Positions 51,857 through 60,612 of a DNA stretch of 64,000 nucleotides are shown here, in pieces. The notes under the pieces are model-generated. The model made no database searches. It was not told the origin of the DNA and saw only the letters and a list, made by a program, of their open reading frames with translations. Every line of letters starts with the position of its first letter. The stretch's first letter is position 1. This DNA is from JAXMEB01 sp046348545 (GTDB lineage Bacteria > Pseudomonadota > Gammaproteobacteria > Berkiellales > Berkiellaceae). The translations under genes and the position numbers were made by a program. The DNA is taken from NCBI GenBank assembly GCA_046348545.1, contig JAXMEB010000003.1, forward strand, positions 248,001 to 312,000, read 5' to 3'.

Positions 51857-52732
51857 TTAAAACATACTTTCATCACTGGGAGGTTTTGATTTGAGTGCAG
51901 CGTCTTTATATTGTTGGTCCATCGTCTTTTGTTCAGATTCAAATTGTCCCTTTTTACGAAGACTCAGATCATTGATATGGAGTAAAATGACAAGGGTCAT
52001 CAAAGGACCGATGATCGCTAATAAAGCGTCGCCTGCTCCTTGAAACACTACATATCCGAAGGGAATATTCACATCTGAAAAGATAATGTTTAAAACAGTA
52101 GGAACCCAAAATAGTCCCACCAGGATCAGCATTGGTATTAAACCAAGTATCAATGTTGACGTGTAAGAGCCTTTTGTTAATTTAGCAACATGTTCTTGTG
52201 CTGTATTGGCATCTTCTTTTTCAAGCACGACAAATAACGGAGCCAAGATCTTATTTGCTAGAAACAATAGAGTGAGTGTGGCTGTGCTGAGTAGAATACC
52301 TAAGCGAATCGTGTCATTCACTTTCTCAGGATCGAGAAATAAAAAGGATGCAACGCCAATTGTCATCAGAATTAATGGGATAAATGATAGATATACTAAG
52401 GATAGCAACAAGGCAACTAATTGTCGGAAGCTGGTAATCAAGCTAGTTTCTAAGGTTTGAGCTACTGTGAGGATACCTCGTTGAAAGAATATGAATCCCC
52501 CTACAATTGGTAGCAGCAAAATACTACCCATCATAAACAACACATTGATTTGACCTTCTGAGGGAATAAAAGGTAACTGCGGGAGTATTCCAATTAAAAA
52601 GTGAATACCAATCATTAAGGAAACAAAGGGTAACGTTCGAGTAAATGTCTTCGCATAGAGTGTCACGGCTTGTGTCACCAAGGCGCCAGGGTTTAAGGGG
52701 GTCGTTGGCATTAGGCTAGTAATTTGGGTCAT
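51857..52732 (-). CDS. Polytopic membrane protein, YciC-like
   Basis: The 291-residue protein has about six TM helices (near 34-52, 64-86, 107-132, 143-165, 195-222 and 235-258) with a positively charged, polar C-terminal tail rich in Lys, Gln and Asp. The pattern resembles the YciC/UPF0259 group of inner-membrane proteins of unknown function. The ATG at 52732 has AGGG nine bases upstream and is preferred to an ATG three codons earlier. It is transcribed away from dacB's stop on the same strand and may be a separate unit. Confidence 0.6.
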   Translation of the reverse strand: MTQITSLMPTTPLNPGALVTQAVTLYAKTFTRTLPFVSLMIGIHFLIGILPQLPFIPSEGQINVLFMMGSILLLPIVGGFIFFQRGILTVAQTLETSLITSFRQLVALLLSLVYLSFIPLILMTIGVASFLFLDPEKVNDTIRLGILLSTATLTLLFLANKILAPLFVVLEKEDANTAQEHVAKLTKGSYTSTLILGLIPMLILVGLFWVPTVLNIIFSDVNIPFGYVVFQGAGDALLAIIGPLMTLVILLHINDLSLRKKGQFESEQKTMDQQYKDAALKSKPPSDESMF

Positions 52733-52790
52733 AAATAGCATCCCTGCTGTGGCGACTGTTTGTGGCTGGCATTTATATTCTCATAATAGC

Positions 52791-54200
52791 CTAAGTCTTA
52801 CGATTTGTTTCTGGATGGAAAACTAACAAATAACAAAACTCTGTAAGTAATTGATTTAAAACTCCTTTGTCGACAATCGCACCATTGAGCATAAATGAAA
52901 AGATAATATCCGTTTCTGCCTGCGTTCTAAGATAACCAGATAAATTCGAAACGCCGGTCATACTACCGGTCTTTGCTCTTACGCGGCCAGTGATGCTTTG
53001 AGCTTGGAATTTTGATTTCAATGTGCCACTTTGGCCAGCAATCGCTAAACTATCCATGAAGGCTAATTTGGTGTTCGTATCATCGTAAATGTGGTGCAAT
53101 AAGCGTGCAAAAACGTTAGGACTGGCTAAGTTATAATACGAAGTCCCAGCTCCGTCTTCAATTTGAATCAATTTAGTGTCGATACCTGTTGGTTTTAAAA
53201 AGGTTTTAGTGGCTAAGACGCCCCCTTTAAAAGTTCCTTCACCTAAAGTTTGATATCCGAGTGTTTTCAAAATCGCATTCGCATAGTGGTTATTTGAGTC
53301 AGCCAAAATGGGTTTTAATAATTCTCTGAGCGGCGCTGAACGATGTTCAGCAAGTATCTTTAAATCTTTAGTATTTGATTTTTTAAAAATGACTTTGCCC
53401 TTGAAATCAATCCCTGCTTTGTTTAGAAGCTGAGGGATCAGCGCTTCAAAACGTGCTTTGGGGTCTTGTATGGCAGCTTTAAGTGTCACCTCAGACTCAC
53501 TCACGGGCCAACATCCGCCAAATTGATAGTTTAGCGAATCAATGTTGACTGTCAGGTGGCAATGATGTTGCGCTTTATCATCCGTAACACTAACAATGTC
53601 ACTTTTAAACGTGATCGCGGGATAACGATCCGAATTTGAGATTTGAATGGACGCTTTTTCGCCAATGGCTTTACCAGGGGTGAGTTTGAAGGGAATGGCG
53701 TTTTCATCTAATGTTAACGTTGTGACCGGCGCAGAGTATGCCCAAGACAGATCTTCGAACATCAAACCTGAGGCGTATGGATCATTCGAGTAGAGTGTGT
53801 CATCAACAAGCAGATTGCCTTTCAGGGTTTGAATGCCTTGTTTCTTAATTTGAGCTAATAAATCAGCGACATCTTCGGTTGTAAGACTTGGATCACCAGT
53901 GAAGACCATCACCCAGTCTTGTTCTTCTTGAAACAATTGAGTCGTGTATTGAAATTTAGGACCTAAGGCTTTGAAGGCCGCATAGGCCGAAAGTAACTTT
54001 GTGTTACTCGCAGGTGCAAAATTCTTTTGACTTTGATATTCAGCGAGTATTCTGCCAGTCGGTGCTTCCATGATGGTATAGCCCACTTGAGCCATGGGGA
54101 CATACGATTGAATTAATCGGTCAAGTTCCTGAGAAAGTGGTTGGGCTTGAGCGCAAAGACTGATTATGAACAGAGTAAGGCTTTGAGTGAGTTGTTTCAT
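52791..54200 (-). CDS. dacB: D-alanyl-D-alanine carboxypeptidase/endopeptidase (PBP4 type)
   Basis: This periplasmic penicillin-binding protein trims and cleaves peptidoglycan cross-links. It has a signal peptide ending near CAQAQ (residue 20), the active-site SxxK as SNTK at 65-68, the SxN motif SNN in ADSNNHYAN and the KTG motif in VRAKTGSM, in family S13 order with the large insert between the first two motifs. The open frame starts at 54236, but the ATG at 54200 has AAGGA eight bases upstream and starts the signal peptide, giving 469 residues. It begins inside the 3' end of the transporter gene. Confidence 0.92.
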   Translation of the reverse strand: MKQLTQSLTLFIISLCAQAQPLSQELDRLIQSYVPMAQVGYTIMEAPTGRILAEYQSQKNFAPASNTKLLSAYAAFKALGPKFQYTTQLFQEEQDWVMVFTGDPSLTTEDVADLLAQIKKQGIQTLKGNLLVDDTLYSNDPYASGLMFEDLSWAYSAPVTTLTLDENAIPFKLTPGKAIGEKASIQISNSDRYPAITFKSDIVSVTDDKAQHHCHLTVNIDSLNYQFGGCWPVSESEVTLKAAIQDPKARFEALIPQLLNKAGIDFKGKVIFKKSNTKDLKILAEHRSAPLRELLKPILADSNNHYANAILKTLGYQTLGEGTFKGGVLATKTFLKPTGIDTKLIQIEDGAGTSYYNLASPNVFARLLHHIYDDTNTKLAFMDSLAIAGQSGTLKSKFQAQSITGRVRAKTGSMTGVSNLSGYLRTQAETDIIFSFMLNGAIVDKGVLNQLLTEFCYLLVFHPETNRKT

Positions 54201-55425
54201 TTTGCTGATCCTTGAACTGCAAACACACATAAGCAATGATAGCGATTAAGCTAATATAAATGCCTGGCCCATAAATCCAATTGAATTGATAATGAAGCTG
54301 TTTGGCAATCATGGGGGCAGTACTTGAGAAAATAGCGACAGCAATGTTCCAAGCAAAAGCATTGCCGGTAAAGCGTGTGCCCGCTGGAAAGAGATCAAAC
54401 AAGACTTTAACCATTGGGGCACAAAGAGCGGCATTCAGCAGCGCGTAAATAAGCATCGCTAATGAAAGGTACAAGGCATTGCCAGATTGGCATAGTCCGA
54501 ATATCATGGGGCCGCCGAACATGATCGCCACAATTGCACGTTTCAGCATTTGTTTCGGATTCACATGATCTGCCCACCATCCCATAAGTGGAATTAGTAA
54601 TGCTGTAAGCAGCTCACCTAGCATCGCAATCATGCTGGCAAGGGATTGTGAAAGATGAGCTTGATGATGCAAGAAAGTGACCAGATAAATATTGCCAATG
54701 TAAACATAAACGCCCACAATCGCAGCAACACCAGCGGTAAAAATTAAACTGCGCCAATGGTCACGGAGGGTGGTTAAAAGAGGAATGCGAGAGAGCGCAT
54801 GATGAGATTTAGCTTCCAAAAACACACTAGTTTCCGAGAGCGAGCATCTTAATATCCAAGCAATCCAACAACCAAGACCACCCATCAAAAAAGGGACACG
54901 CCAGGCCCAGGTCGGCGCGCCCGGCAAGCTCACTAGCATAGCTGCAAAGCCACCTATGACCATGCCCATAGCGGCACTTGCCGGAATTAAACTGCCAACA
55001 AAACAGGGCCGACGAGACCCAAATTTTTCGATTAAGAAGATCCCGGCACCATGATATTCGCCACTGACGGCTATCCCTTGCAATGTGCGCAAAACCAATA
55101 AACCAAGGGGTGCCAGAACGCCAATTTGATGGTAAGTGGGCATGAGCCCCATGCCGAGTGTCGCAATCCCCATTAAAAACATCGAAACCATTAAAGCGGG
55201 CTTGCGGCCTAATTTATCACCGATATGACCAAATATCACCGCACCCAATGGGCGCATGAAATAACCAAATGCAAAGATACTAAATGTTTTGATGAGAGCG
55301 ATATGAGGCTCATTGGCAGGGAAGAAGAGTTGGCTTAAAGTAAGCGCCATATATCCATAGAAGGTATACTCTGCCCATTCAAGCAGAGTCCCAATAGTTG
55401 CCAATGCAAAAGCTTGTTTATGCAC
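54121..55425 (-). CDS. MHS-family MFS transporter (ProP-like)
   Basis: This is a 12-helix major facilitator of 434 residues related to the proline/betaine and alpha-ketoglutarate symporters. The loop 2-3 signature GHIGDKLGRKPALM is present near residue 67, and PLGAVIFGHIGD before it fits the MHS group. RTLQGIAVSGEYHGAGIFL near 113 contains the conserved GxSGEY element. The start is probably a GTG. The last 80 bases overlap the dacB start, so the two are co-transcribed. The substrate cannot be assigned beyond a likely organic osmolyte or acid. Confidence 0.82.
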   Translation of the reverse strand: MHKQAFALATIGTLLEWAEYTFYGYMALTLSQLFFPANEPHIALIKTFSIFAFGYFMRPLGAVIFGHIGDKLGRKPALMVSMFLMGIATLGMGLMPTYHQIGVLAPLGLLVLRTLQGIAVSGEYHGAGIFLIEKFGSRRPCFVGSLIPASAAMGMVIGGFAAMLVSLPGAPTWAWRVPFLMGGLGCWIAWILRCSLSETSVFLEAKSHHALSRIPLLTTLRDHWRSLIFTAGVAAIVGVYVYIGNIYLVTFLHHQAHLSQSLASMIAMLGELLTALLIPLMGWWADHVNPKQMLKRAIVAIMFGGPMIFGLCQSGNALYLSLAMLIYALLNAALCAPMVKVLFDLFPAGTRFTGNAFAWNIAVAIFSSTAPMIAKQLHYQFNWIYGPGIYISLIAIIAYVCLQFKDQQNETTHSKPYSVHNQSLRSSPTTFSGT

Positions 55426-55478
55426 GCTTCAAGACTCTCAGCATGAAAAAAGAACGATTATAAAGGAATCCGTGCAAG

Positions 55479-56879
55479 ATGTTGTATCTTTTTTTTGCCA
55501 TTCTCCTGACATTATTCGGACAGTTTTGCTTTGCAGCGGAATTAACGCTTGAGCGCGCACTGCAGTTGGGGTGGGCCAATCATCCTGATTTACAAATCAG
55601 TCATCAAGAAGTGACCCTTGCTGAACAAGCCATCTGGCTCGAGAAGGAAGACTTTCGTCCACAAGCTCATTTACGGAGTAGGGCGCGGTATGCTGAAGAT
55701 ATGGAGCGCTTGAGCATGGGGGAGACCCTAAGTGTCAAATCCACGCTTGGTACCGAAATAGCGATCATTGCAGAAGAATGGGTTGGGCATGATGAGCGCA
55801 GAAAGCGGCACAACCACAAGGGAGATGACCTAAGCGTTGGTTTGAGTGTGACTCAGCCATTATTAAAAGGGCGAACCAAAGCCTATAACACTTTTGGATT
55901 AAATAATGCGACCATTGGTAAATTGATTTCAGAGTATCAATACCAAGTGACTGAGCAAACGGTATTGCAAAAGATTATTGTGGCTTATCGCGCTTTACAA
56001 CTTGCAACCTTAAATCTGAACTTGCAAGCACATTTGCTTCAAGGTACGGAACGTTTGGCTGGCATGATCGACAAGAAAATTGAAATTGGTAAGATGCCTG
56101 AAATCGAAGGGGCACATATCAAGTTACAGGTTCAAAAAGAACGGGTTGCTCTAAAGCAGATCCAAGACAACACTTCGTTGGCATGGTTGAAGTTTTGGGA
56201 AGCCTTAGGCGTTGAGCCTGAACCTGGATTTGATCGGGTTTCACTGCCGCATGATGAAGATGTGACCTCTTTTGATAAAGGAGAAAGTATTGAGAAAGGA
56301 ATGGATTATGATCTGAATCTAAAGATTTGGAATCTCAGAAAACAGCAGGCTGAGCAAGCCTTACAAAAAGCAAGAGAAGATGCCTGGTGGGATTTAGATT
56401 TAAAACTAGAATCAAACTTAGGGACCAGTTGGGATAGGCCTTTCAATAGCTATAAAGATAGACGAGCAAATGCGGCTCAGTTGCAGTTGAAGGTGCCGTT
56501 AACTGATAAAAGACAGAAATTAAAAATAGAAAATCACGAGATCTCGCTTAGAAAAATCAACCTGAATATTTTGGAGCAAAAGCGAAAAATTCAAATTAAT
56601 GTTGAAACACTTTGGAAAAATCTAGACAATCTGAGAATGCAAAAACAAAGCTCAAAAGAATGGCTGAAACTGGCTCAAGAGAGCTTGAGTCTTTCGCAGA
56701 AGAAATTTGAGTTAGGCCGCTCTTCCATGATGGAAGTGATGCATTATACGGATCAACTTCAGTTAGCTGAAATTCAATACACTCGAACCGCGATTGCGGT
56801 ATTGAATGCGAAAACTGATTTAGATGTGGCGACGGGACAATTGCTTGAGGTGTGGCGTGATAGAGCACAGTTGGATTAA
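55479..56879 (+). CDS. TolC-family outer-membrane efflux protein
   Basis: This is an outer-membrane channel component of a tripartite exporter. It has a signal peptide (residues 1-20, cleaved near CFAA), then LTLERALQLGWANHPDLQISH, the typical TolC-family opening, and two long helical repeats with the tell-tale FELGRSSMMEVMHYTDQL segment near 410. The length of 466 is normal. It is the first of four + strand genes (TolC, HlyD, ATPase, permease) and is divergent from the MHS transporter gene, 53 bases away. Confidence 0.88.
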   Translation: MLYLFFAILLTLFGQFCFAAELTLERALQLGWANHPDLQISHQEVTLAEQAIWLEKEDFRPQAHLRSRARYAEDMERLSMGETLSVKSTLGTEIAIIAEEWVGHDERRKRHNHKGDDLSVGLSVTQPLLKGRTKAYNTFGLNNATIGKLISEYQYQVTEQTVLQKIIVAYRALQLATLNLNLQAHLLQGTERLAGMIDKKIEIGKMPEIEGAHIKLQVQKERVALKQIQDNTSLAWLKFWEALGVEPEPGFDRVSLPHDEDVTSFDKGESIEKGMDYDLNLKIWNLRKQQAEQALQKAREDAWWDLDLKLESNLGTSWDRPFNSYKDRRANAAQLQLKVPLTDKRQKLKIENHEISLRKINLNILEQKRKIQINVETLWKNLDNLRMQKQSSKEWLKLAQESLSLSQKKFELGRSSMMEVMHYTDQLQLAEIQYTRTAIAVLNAKTDLDVATGQLLEVWRDRAQLD

Positions 56880-58062
56880 TTTAAAATTTGTTACCTTGCT
56901 CATGAGTTTGGTGTGTGAAATTGCGTTTGCGAATGTAGTCTATGAAGTAAAAGCACCAGATGTCTTTGAATCTGAATTCAAATTTCAGGGTCGTTTGATT
57001 CCGGGTGAGCTGTTACCACTATATTCGCCTTACGAAGGGGAGATCAAAAAAATCTTTGTCAGAAACGGTCAGGATGTTAAAGCAGATCAACCTTTACTTG
57101 AAATTCATGCCGGTAAATTGAAGCAAGCTATTGAGTCAGCCAATGTGGCATTTTTATCTAAAGAGGCACATTTTAAGCACTTAACACATTTTAAATCATC
57201 AATCGAGTATCGGCAGCTCTATACGGCTTTTCAGCGTGCCAAAAGGCATGCTGAATACAGTCAGCAGCGATTCCAGGATTCTCAAAGTTTATTTGAGTCG
57301 GGGATTATTTCAAAAGATGAATTTAATCAAGATAGGCGTAGTTACGAAGAGACTCAGCAGAATTGGCGAGATGCTGAGCAGTTATTACTTGAAAGTGAAA
57401 AAAAGGCACAACCCCCTTTCTTAACGATTGCAGAGCTAGAATACCAGTTGGCTAAGCAGCAACTGAGTCATTTGCGAGCGACTCAAGCACAACTTGTTTT
57501 GAAAGCACCGATTGCAGGTCGAGTTGTGTATACGGAATCAGAGGGTGATAAGCGTTTAACAGTCGGTATGCAGGTGATTCAGAAGCAATCTCTCTTGTCT
57601 GTGGCAAATATGCAGCATGCGCAACTTTTAACGCAGGTTGATGAATCTATCGTCATCCGATTACAGCAAGGTCTCAAGACCAAGATTAAGTTTCAAGCCT
57701 TTCCAGTAGAAGATTTGGAAGGTCAGATTGCAAGTATTGATCCTAAGATGATGACCTCTCAAGAACAGTCTGTGCCGCGTTATCATGTGCGGATTGACTT
57801 TGAGGCACCCCCTAAAATAGAGCCTTATTTATACTTTGGGATGACCGCTGCGATTTCAGTAGCCCTTAAGACTGACTCTGCACTTTATCATGTGCCTAAA
57901 CAAGCTGTGTTGTATCATGATCAGCAGTATTGGGTGAAAAAACTCAACAAGAATACGAATCTGATTTCTGAAATACCGATTCAATTTGAGGTAGTTGATG
58001 ATCAATTGGTCGCTATCAGGCAAGGTGTAAACGTTGGAGATTGCCTTGTCTTATCTAGTTGA
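56857..58062 (+). CDS. HlyD/MacA-type periplasmic adaptor (membrane fusion) protein
   Basis: This adaptor links the inner-membrane ABC permease to TolC. After an N-terminal signal-like segment (NLKFVTLLMSLVCEIAFA) it has a lipoyl half-motif (LYSPYEGEIKKIFVRNGQDV), a long coiled-coil hairpin (roughly residues 75-200), the second lipoyl half (LKAPIAGRVVYTESEGD) and a beta-barrel domain. The frame opens at 56824, but a GTG at 56857 has GAGG six bases upstream and gives 401 residues with a standard signal. It overlaps the TolC gene by 23 bases and the ATPase gene by 17. Confidence 0.85.
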   Translation: MIEHSWINLKFVTLLMSLVCEIAFANVVYEVKAPDVFESEFKFQGRLIPGELLPLYSPYEGEIKKIFVRNGQDVKADQPLLEIHAGKLKQAIESANVAFLSKEAHFKHLTHFKSSIEYRQLYTAFQRAKRHAEYSQQRFQDSQSLFESGIISKDEFNQDRRSYEETQQNWRDAEQLLLESEKKAQPPFLTIAELEYQLAKQQLSHLRATQAQLVLKAPIAGRVVYTESEGDKRLTVGMQVIQKQSLLSVANMQHAQLLTQVDESIVIRLQQGLKTKIKFQAFPVEDLEGQIASIDPKMMTSQEQSVPRYHVRIDFEAPPKIEPYLYFGMTAAISVALKTDSALYHVPKQAVLYHDQQYWVKKLNKNTNLISEIPIQFEVVDDQLVAIRQGVNVGDCLVLSS

Positions 58063-58690
58063 GATTCAGGATGCAAGTAAAGTCTATGCTCTCGATTCAA
58101 ATCCTGTATTAAATCAGCTTAATTTGCAGATAGGTGCTGGCGAGAGTGTGGCAATATGGGGGCCTTCAGGTTGTGGCAAATCGACGCTGCTTAAAATTAT
58201 TGGATTATTAGATTCTTTTAGTCAGGGACATTATTTTCTCAATGGACAAGATGTCAAATCTCTTAGTTTAAGCAAGCATGCTGTAGTTCGTAATCGGTGT
58301 TTCGGTTTTATCTTTCAATCGTTTTATTTAATTTCTCATCTGACTGTGATTGAAAATGTGATGTTGCCTTTGCTATATCGTGGAGAGACCCGCATAGGAG
58401 CAAGGCATAAGGCGAAAAACTTGCTGAATTCATTAGAATTGAGTGCTTTGCAGACTAATTTACCAAATCAATTGTCAGGTGGTCAGCAGCAGCGTGTTGC
58501 TGTGGCACGAGCCTTGATTGGTGGGCCTAAAATTATCCTGGCAGATGAGCCAACAGGGGCATTAGATCAAACTTTGTCAAAACAAGTATTTGCATTATTG
58601 AACCAGGCTGTTCAGCAGGGCGTAACCCTCTTGATGGTCACGCACGATGCTGCTTTGGCCGAACAATGTGATAGAAGGGTTAATCTATAA
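58046..58690 (+). CDS. ABC transporter ATP-binding protein (LolD/MacB type)
   Basis: This is the nucleotide-binding subunit of the export cassette. All ABC motifs are present: Walker A GPSGCGKST near residue 38, a Q loop FIFQSFYL, signature LSGGQQQRVAVARAL, Walker B IILADEPTGAL and H loop MVTHD. The frame starts at 58034, but a TTG at 58046 has GGAG six bases upstream and gives MSYLVEIQDASKVY, 214 residues. The LolD/MacB/FtsE-type sequence fits a mechanotransmission exporter paired with an FtsX-type permease. Confidence 0.9.
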   Translation: MSYLVEIQDASKVYALDSNPVLNQLNLQIGAGESVAIWGPSGCGKSTLLKIIGLLDSFSQGHYFLNGQDVKSLSLSKHAVVRNRCFGFIFQSFYLISHLTVIENVMLPLLYRGETRIGARHKAKNLLNSLELSALQTNLPNQLSGGQQQRVAVARALIGGPKIILADEPTGALDQTLSKQVFALLNQAVQQGVTLLMVTHDAALAEQCDRRVNL

Positions 58691-58694
58691 AATA

Positions 58695-59813
58695 ATGTTA
58701 CGAATGCGTTTTATAAACCGCTGTATTGATGCTTTTCAAATCTTCAAGCAAGCCAAAGTAATGAGTGCTTTTTCCCTTGTCGGCATTATGATTGGTGTTG
58801 CGGCCTGCGCTGTTTTTTTAAGATTAGAGTCTATTTCAATGTTCAATTACCAGCAGGCTATGAAAGCATTAGGCGAGAATGAATTTGTTGCTACGTTATT
58901 GCCTTATCATCAGGATGAACAGACTGAAAGTGATTATGTGCATTGGCAACATTTTCTTGAAAAAAATAAACCACTACAACTGATCCCATTTTTACACTTT
59001 AGTATTGAAGAGACGACATTTTTAGCGGTGCCATCGGATTTTTTTACGCAGTTTCAGTTGCAATTGATTTCAGGAAGAGTATTGACTGATCTGGATCGGT
59101 TTTCAAATGTGGCGATGGTGGGGCGATTGCACCCTATGGCCACTCATCTTGGAGAGCATTTTCTGATCAAAGAAGATTGGGTGAGGGTGATTGGTGTCCT
59201 TGATGGCGTGATGTCGCCTTTAATACAAGTGGATTTAAATCAGGCTGTATTGGTTCACTTAGGGTTGCCTGAGCGACTGGGCTGGAGCAAAAATATTGAT
59301 ATGGTTTGGGGTAAAGGGGATCGCTGGCGCTTTAAGGCATATTTTGAACTTTATTTTAAAGGTTATGGATTGCATTTTCGAGATGCTTCTTTTTATCTTC
59401 AACAGTTTTCAAAACAATTGGACTCTTATCAGAATTTATTATTGCAAATCAGTGTGCTGGCTTTTTTCTTGGGGGCTTTGAGCTTTGGTAATTTGAGATT
59501 ATTGAGCTTACATCAACGGCGACAAGAAATTGGTATTAGGATGGCAATGGGGGCTAGGGCCAGTGATATCGCGATACTTTTTTTGATTGAGTCGGTGGTC
59601 CTAGGTAGCTTAGGCGGTATCGTGGGTTGTTTGCTGGCTGAAGGCATCACCCTTTGGATCGTTTCAGGTCTTGAATGGGTCTATTATATATCTATAGGCC
59701 CCCATCTGGCTGCATTGGTCTTGTCGATAGCTCTTAGCTTACTAGCTGGATTGTACCCGGCATTACAGGCTGCTAGACTAAAGCCATCTTCTTTACTAAC
59801 TTCACACTTATAA
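58695..59813 (+). CDS. FtsX/MacB-type ABC transporter permease
   Basis: The 372-residue inner-membrane protein has one N-terminal TM helix (near 22-42), a periplasmic domain of about 220 residues, and three C-terminal helices. RRQEIGIRMAMGARASDIAILF, the coupling helix of the FtsX/MacB family, lies near residue 284. Unlike MacB it carries no ATPase domain, which is encoded just upstream. The ATG at 58695 begins four bases after the ATPase stop; the frame itself is open from 58647. Confidence 0.86.
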   Translation: MLRMRFINRCIDAFQIFKQAKVMSAFSLVGIMIGVAACAVFLRLESISMFNYQQAMKALGENEFVATLLPYHQDEQTESDYVHWQHFLEKNKPLQLIPFLHFSIEETTFLAVPSDFFTQFQLQLISGRVLTDLDRFSNVAMVGRLHPMATHLGEHFLIKEDWVRVIGVLDGVMSPLIQVDLNQAVLVHLGLPERLGWSKNIDMVWGKGDRWRFKAYFELYFKGYGLHFRDASFYLQQFSKQLDSYQNLLLQISVLAFFLGALSFGNLRLLSLHQRRQEIGIRMAMGARASDIAILFLIESVVLGSLGGIVGCLLAEGITLWIVSGLEWVYYISIGPHLAALVLSIALSLLAGLYPALQAARLKPSSLLTSHL

Positions 59814-59829
59814 CAGGGGTTGGCATTTC

Positions 59830-60612
59830 ATGTGTGAACTTTTAGGCATGAGTTCGAATGTGCCGGCAGACATTTGCTTTAGTTTTGCGGGCTTAATGAA
59901 GCGGGGCGGTCATACTGGGCCCCATAAAGATGGGTGGGGTATCGCTTTTTATGAAGGCAAAGGTTGTCGGCTCTTCCACGACCCTAACCCTAGCAGCCAA
60001 TCTGAAATTGCGAAAATGATCCGGCATTACCCTATTAAAAGCAAGTTAATCATCTGTCATATTCGAAAAGCGAATCGCGGCCGGGTTTGTCTTGAAAATA
60101 CCCATCCTTTTTTACGACAGGTGTGGGGGCGTAATTGGACTTTCGCACATAATGGCCAATTGAAAGGGGTCAAAAAATTACCCCTAAAGCACTTTCAACC
60201 GATTGGGACCACAGATAGCGAGCATGCCTATTGTTGGTTATTGGATCAGGTCGTCACCCGCTTCCCCAACGGCCCCCGAAAACCGGAGATCTTATGGCCG
60301 TATTTGCAAGAATGGTGCTATCGTTTGTCTGAACTGGGATCTTTTAATTGCCTTTTGTCTGATTCAAAATACCTTTATGCACATTGCTATTCGAAGTTAT
60401 CTTGGATCACGCGTAAAGCTCCATTTGGCAAAGCTAAATTAGTTGATGATGAACTGGAAGTCGACTTTCAAAAGCATAATGCCACAACAGATGTCATTAC
60501 GGTCATTGCGACGACCCCACTAACGCACAATGAAGAATGGACGATAGCGAAGAAAGGTGACTTTATAGTGTTGTCAGAGGGCAAAGTGATCTTTATGGAG
60601 AATTCAGTTTGA
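59830..60612 (+). CDS. Class II glutamine amidotransferase (YafJ-like)
   Basis: This is an Ntn-hydrolase fold protein with the nucleophile Cys2 exposed after Met removal (MCELLGMSSNVP). The conserved GPHKDGWGIAFYEG, HIRKANRG and NTHPF segments follow, with FAHNGQL near residue 107 completing the glutaminase site. At 260 residues it is a stand-alone domain, like YafJ, with no synthetase partner. Its TGA overlaps the nhaA TTG start. The acceptor of the ammonia is unknown. Confidence 0.85.
   Translation: MCELLGMSSNVPADICFSFAGLMKRGGHTGPHKDGWGIAFYEGKGCRLFHDPNPSSQSEIAKMIRHYPIKSKLIICHIRKANRGRVCLENTHPFLRQVWGRNWTFAHNGQLKGVKKLPLKHFQPIGTTDSEHAYCWLLDQVVTRFPNGPRKPEILWPYLQEWCYRLSELGSFNCLLSDSKYLYAHCYSKLSWITRKAPFGKAKLVDDELEVDFQKHNATTDVITVIATTPLTHNEEWTIAKKGDFIVLSEGKVIFMENSV

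Noticed and set aside
51613..51942. 109-codon - strand frame across the repeat at 51.7 kb
   Set aside because: It runs through two repeat copies and the ends of two real genes and has no supporting start signal.
55479..58690. TolC/HlyD/ABC cassette as the dedicated exporter of the double-glycine peptide
   Set aside because: The ATPase starts directly with the nucleotide-binding domain and has no C39 peptidase domain, and the permease is FtsX type, so leader cleavage by this system is not supported.
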